DNA from: Tubiluchus corallicola
Taxonomy: Eukaryota > Priapulida > Priapulimorpha > Priapulimorphida > Tubiluchidae
Reading direction: 5' to 3'
Length of the DNA: 29,309 bases
Assembly: GCA_030141605.1 (NCBI GenBank)
Contig: JAQGDQ010001690.1
Span: 1 to 29,309 of the forward strand
Below the pieces are notes generated by a model that was given only the letters and a program-made list of their open reading frames with translations, did not search any database and had not been told where the DNA came from. The position numbers and the translations under genes are program-made. Positions 27,346 to 29,309 of this stretch are shown one piece after another. The stretch's first letter is position 1; each line of letters starts with the position of its first letter.

Positions 27346-28464
27346 ATAAATTTTGGCAAAAACAACTTCATGCACTGGGCGTGGGTACTTGGAAATTTTC
27401 TCCACGAAGATACATTTTTTCGTATAATTAGAATATAATATTATTCTAAGTTTGCACTAAGAATTAATAATCATCAACAGAAACACCAAACAACGTACAC
27501 GTTAAGGTGTTAGTTAATTTGTTTAGCAACAGATGGCAGCATTTGTCCTTTTTTCGTTCTGCCCGAGCATTGAACTTGTTTCTAAACAAAGAATCATAAA
27601 TTTATGGTCCACTAAATAAAATTAGAATGCAATTATCATGTGCAAATAATGGCTAACATTTTTTTGTTAAATTTCCTTATATTTATTATAAGATGCAGCT
27701 AAATATCACACTTCCCCAAACGAAACTGCTGTAAGACAGTTGAAGTACAGTGACAGTTCAGACTCATTAAAGGCACTTACCCTTTGTCTTGGGATACTGC
27801 CCGGAGGGTTCGCTCTTCTATTACTCTTAAGCGTAAGGAAATCTTCGGGTATATCTTCTGATGAGACCTCAGAATGTCTCGTTTTTACCATTTTATCGGA
27901 CTGAATGTGCAACCAGTCCTTTCATCACTACAAAAACCGAAGCACTAACCAGAGAAATTACAACAGTAAATAGTTCGGGAGACGTAACATGAACTTTAAT
28001 TTAAGATAACAATTCTGGCAATGTTTATATACTACGTGGCATCTACTTTTCATCTTTCACAAAGAGGCAAGTTCTAATTAATATTTACGAGTAAATGCGA
28101 AAAAAACATTTACTACGATAAAGCGGAAGAATACATACTCACCCTAATAGTAACTGTAATGAGGTTTCTACAGTCCGTATGTCCTCGACACGCTAGCGCG
28201 CGAAACTTAAATTTTGTAGATCTCACATTTACTGGCTAGTCCTAAAATTCGACAACGTACTCATCCATAAAAATTATGCCATTACACTTCTATTTAAAGG
28301 GTTTACAGTCTGAATGCTAATTAATTTTGGCTGTGTTCTTAGAAATTTAAATTGGTACGTGGTAGTCCGAAGCGTGGAGCTAATGTCGTAGGCCTATACG
28401 TAGGTTGTGCCAATTTTTATCATAGAGAGAGAGCCATCCGCCCTGCATGCGTCAACACACGGAG
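27346..28464. other. Inverted-repeat spacer with one candidate exon
   Basis: AT-rich sequence between the LINE and the short MITE. Apart from the candidate minus-strand exon at 27781-27891 no gene, RNA or repeat was recognised. Confidence 0.45.
27781..27891 (-). CDS. Candidate first coding exon of unknown gene
   Basis: An ATG at 27891 opens 37 codons, MVKTRHSEVSSEDIPEDFLT and then a basic segment ending PPGSIPRQR, followed by a consensus donor GTAAGT in phase 0. Acidic-then-basic composition and a strong donor favour a real start exon. The next exon is uncertain: the left inverted-repeat arm further along the minus strand (24679-24960) is a candidate, using an ACAAG|TTAGAA acceptor in matching phase. 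The family is not recognised. Confidence 0.38.
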
Positions 28465-28651
28465 CAGGGTCGGCCTTAGGTAATTGGAGGCCATAGGCGA
28501 AGTGAATTTGGTGGCCCCAAATGAAATAGAAAAAAAATACGAAAAAAATGAAATTACGCAATTTATTAAAAACTATAATGTATGTTACCTCGGCGTGAGG
28601 CCCTAGGCGGTTGCCTAGTTTGCCTATGCTTAAGGCCGGCCCTGCACGGAG
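28458..28651. mobile_element. Short hAT-like MITE, 180 bp
   Basis: The element 28465-28644 begins CAGGGTCGGCCTTAGG and ends CTTAAGGCCGGCCCTG, giving 16-bp terminal inverted repeats with two mismatches. CACGGAG is directly repeated on both sides (28458-28464, 28645-28651), 7 bp rather than the usual 8. It has no coding capacity. Confidence 0.85.
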
Positions 28652-28751
28652 ACAGGGCCCACTCTACCATTAGGCAATAGCCAGTTTTTTTGGAGGGGCC
28701 AAATTCTGGAAAATTCTTTAATTTTTTAGGTTTATCTGTAGCATAAATAAT

Positions 28752-29309
28752 AAGATAATGTACGTGTTACTGTTTGCTTAGATACACAACACTAATTTAA
28801 TGAAAAAGCTGCTCGAGTTATTTTCCTGTCAAAATAATAATAATTCATTCACTCGAATGTGGAACTCGATCTCTTCCCGGATCGAGCTCATTCATTTAAT
28901 AAAAAAATTCTTGCTGTAGCCGCTTATCCAATTATAGCAGATTAATCTATACGAATTGAAGCTTTCAGGAGCGTAATACAAGTTAGAAAAGCTGGCGGAC
29001 ACCGAGCAGCGCAACGATTCGCAAATGAACTATTTGCAAACAGACCACATTTATGGGTATAAAGATGATGTAACTAGTGAAATGGTATATAATTATGAAA
29101 AAGAGGAGTCAGTGTTTCAAAAATTTTCTAATGAAAATGCTACGCAAAAACCTAGCCAAGAGCATGTACATTGTACACGATCAGAAAATGCAGAAATTTT
29201 GATTACTCTTGGAGACCCAGAACATGCATGGAATCATAAATTCAATTTCAAATGAAATCAACACGAGCTGTAGATAGTTAATTAACAATTAATTTGTACA
29301 CTATAATAT
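28752..29309 (+). repeat. Right arm of second inverted repeat (runs off window)
   Basis: Mirror of 24629-25187. It starts near ATAATGTACGTGTTACTGTT and continues to the last base. It keeps the 76-codon ORF in plus orientation at 29025-29255. Confidence 0.92.
29025..29255 (+). CDS. Unknown 76-residue ORF in inverted-repeat arm (right copy)
   Basis: The encoded protein is identical to the minus-strand copy at 24679-24909. It is preceded by the same open upstream frame and candidate acceptors (CTTTCAG, ACAAG). Which copy is ancestral cannot be told; if the 27.8-kb exon belongs to the same gene, the left copy is in the right orientation. No motif recognised. Confidence 0.4.
   Translation: MNYLQTDHIYGYKDDVTSEMVYNYEKEESVFQKFSNENATQKPSQEHVHCTRSENAEILITLGDPEHAWNHKFNFK

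Noticed and set aside
1-29309. tRNA genes, snRNA genes and prokaryotic operon features
   Set aside because: I scanned for GGTTCGANTCC-type B boxes and cloverleaf ends and saw none convincing. Bacterial promoters and ribosome binding sites do not apply.

Overview
This is a eukaryotic, almost certainly invertebrate-animal, genomic window. It is AT-rich, its genes are split by GT-AG spliceosomal introns, and the non-coding part is full of DNA transposon remnants (hAT, Tigger/pogo), LINE fragments, a 5S-rRNA-derived SINE and minisatellites. The 5S-like sequence is of metazoan type. I cannot place the species. There is no bacterial or phage content.

Two conserved genes were assembled exon by exon. 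On the minus strand, 13263 to 3428, is the N-terminal part (about 435 residues, ten coding exons, all junction phases consistent) of NCAPG2, the HEAT-repeat subunit of condensin II. On the plus strand, 16.5 to 24.1 kb, are five exons of a SNF2-family helicase best matched to ERCC6L2, including the Walker A exon; both gene ends lie outside what I could find. The genes are divergent. Two E2F-like sites near 14.3 kb suit a cell-cycle promoter for NCAPG2, and an NRF1-type palindrome at 15.28 kb is a candidate promoter element for the other side. Both products act on chromatin or genome maintenance, but nothing here shows that they work together.

Layout: 1-880, 49-bp minisatellite. 881-3416, rearranged copy of the 8.4-10.6 kb segment, carrying one sense copy of NCAPG2 exon 4 and one antisense copy of exon 5. 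3428-6586, exons 10 to 6 with hAT, Tigger and 5S-SINE insertions in the introns. 6.6-8.46 kb, tandem repeats and LINE 3' ends. 8.42-10.6 kb, the resident exon 5 and exon 4 segment. 10.6-13.3 kb, exons 3 to 1 with an A-rich minisatellite and a pogo MITE. 13.3-16.0 kb, 5' regions. 16.0-24.1 kb, ERCC6L2 exons among hAT MITEs, LINE fragments and a Tigger element. 24.4-29.3 kb, a second long inverted repeat whose arms share an identical 76-codon ORF, enclosing a LINE reverse transcriptase, a short hAT-like MITE and a possible first exon of an unknown minus-strand gene.

The most notable structures are the two exon-containing inverted duplications (the first with a 5-bp microhomology junction that suggests template switching), the 5S-SINE with clear target-site duplications, and a hAT MITE inserted exactly at the edge of an ERCC6L2 exon. 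I found no convincing new biological system. Assembly error must be excluded for both inverted repeats.
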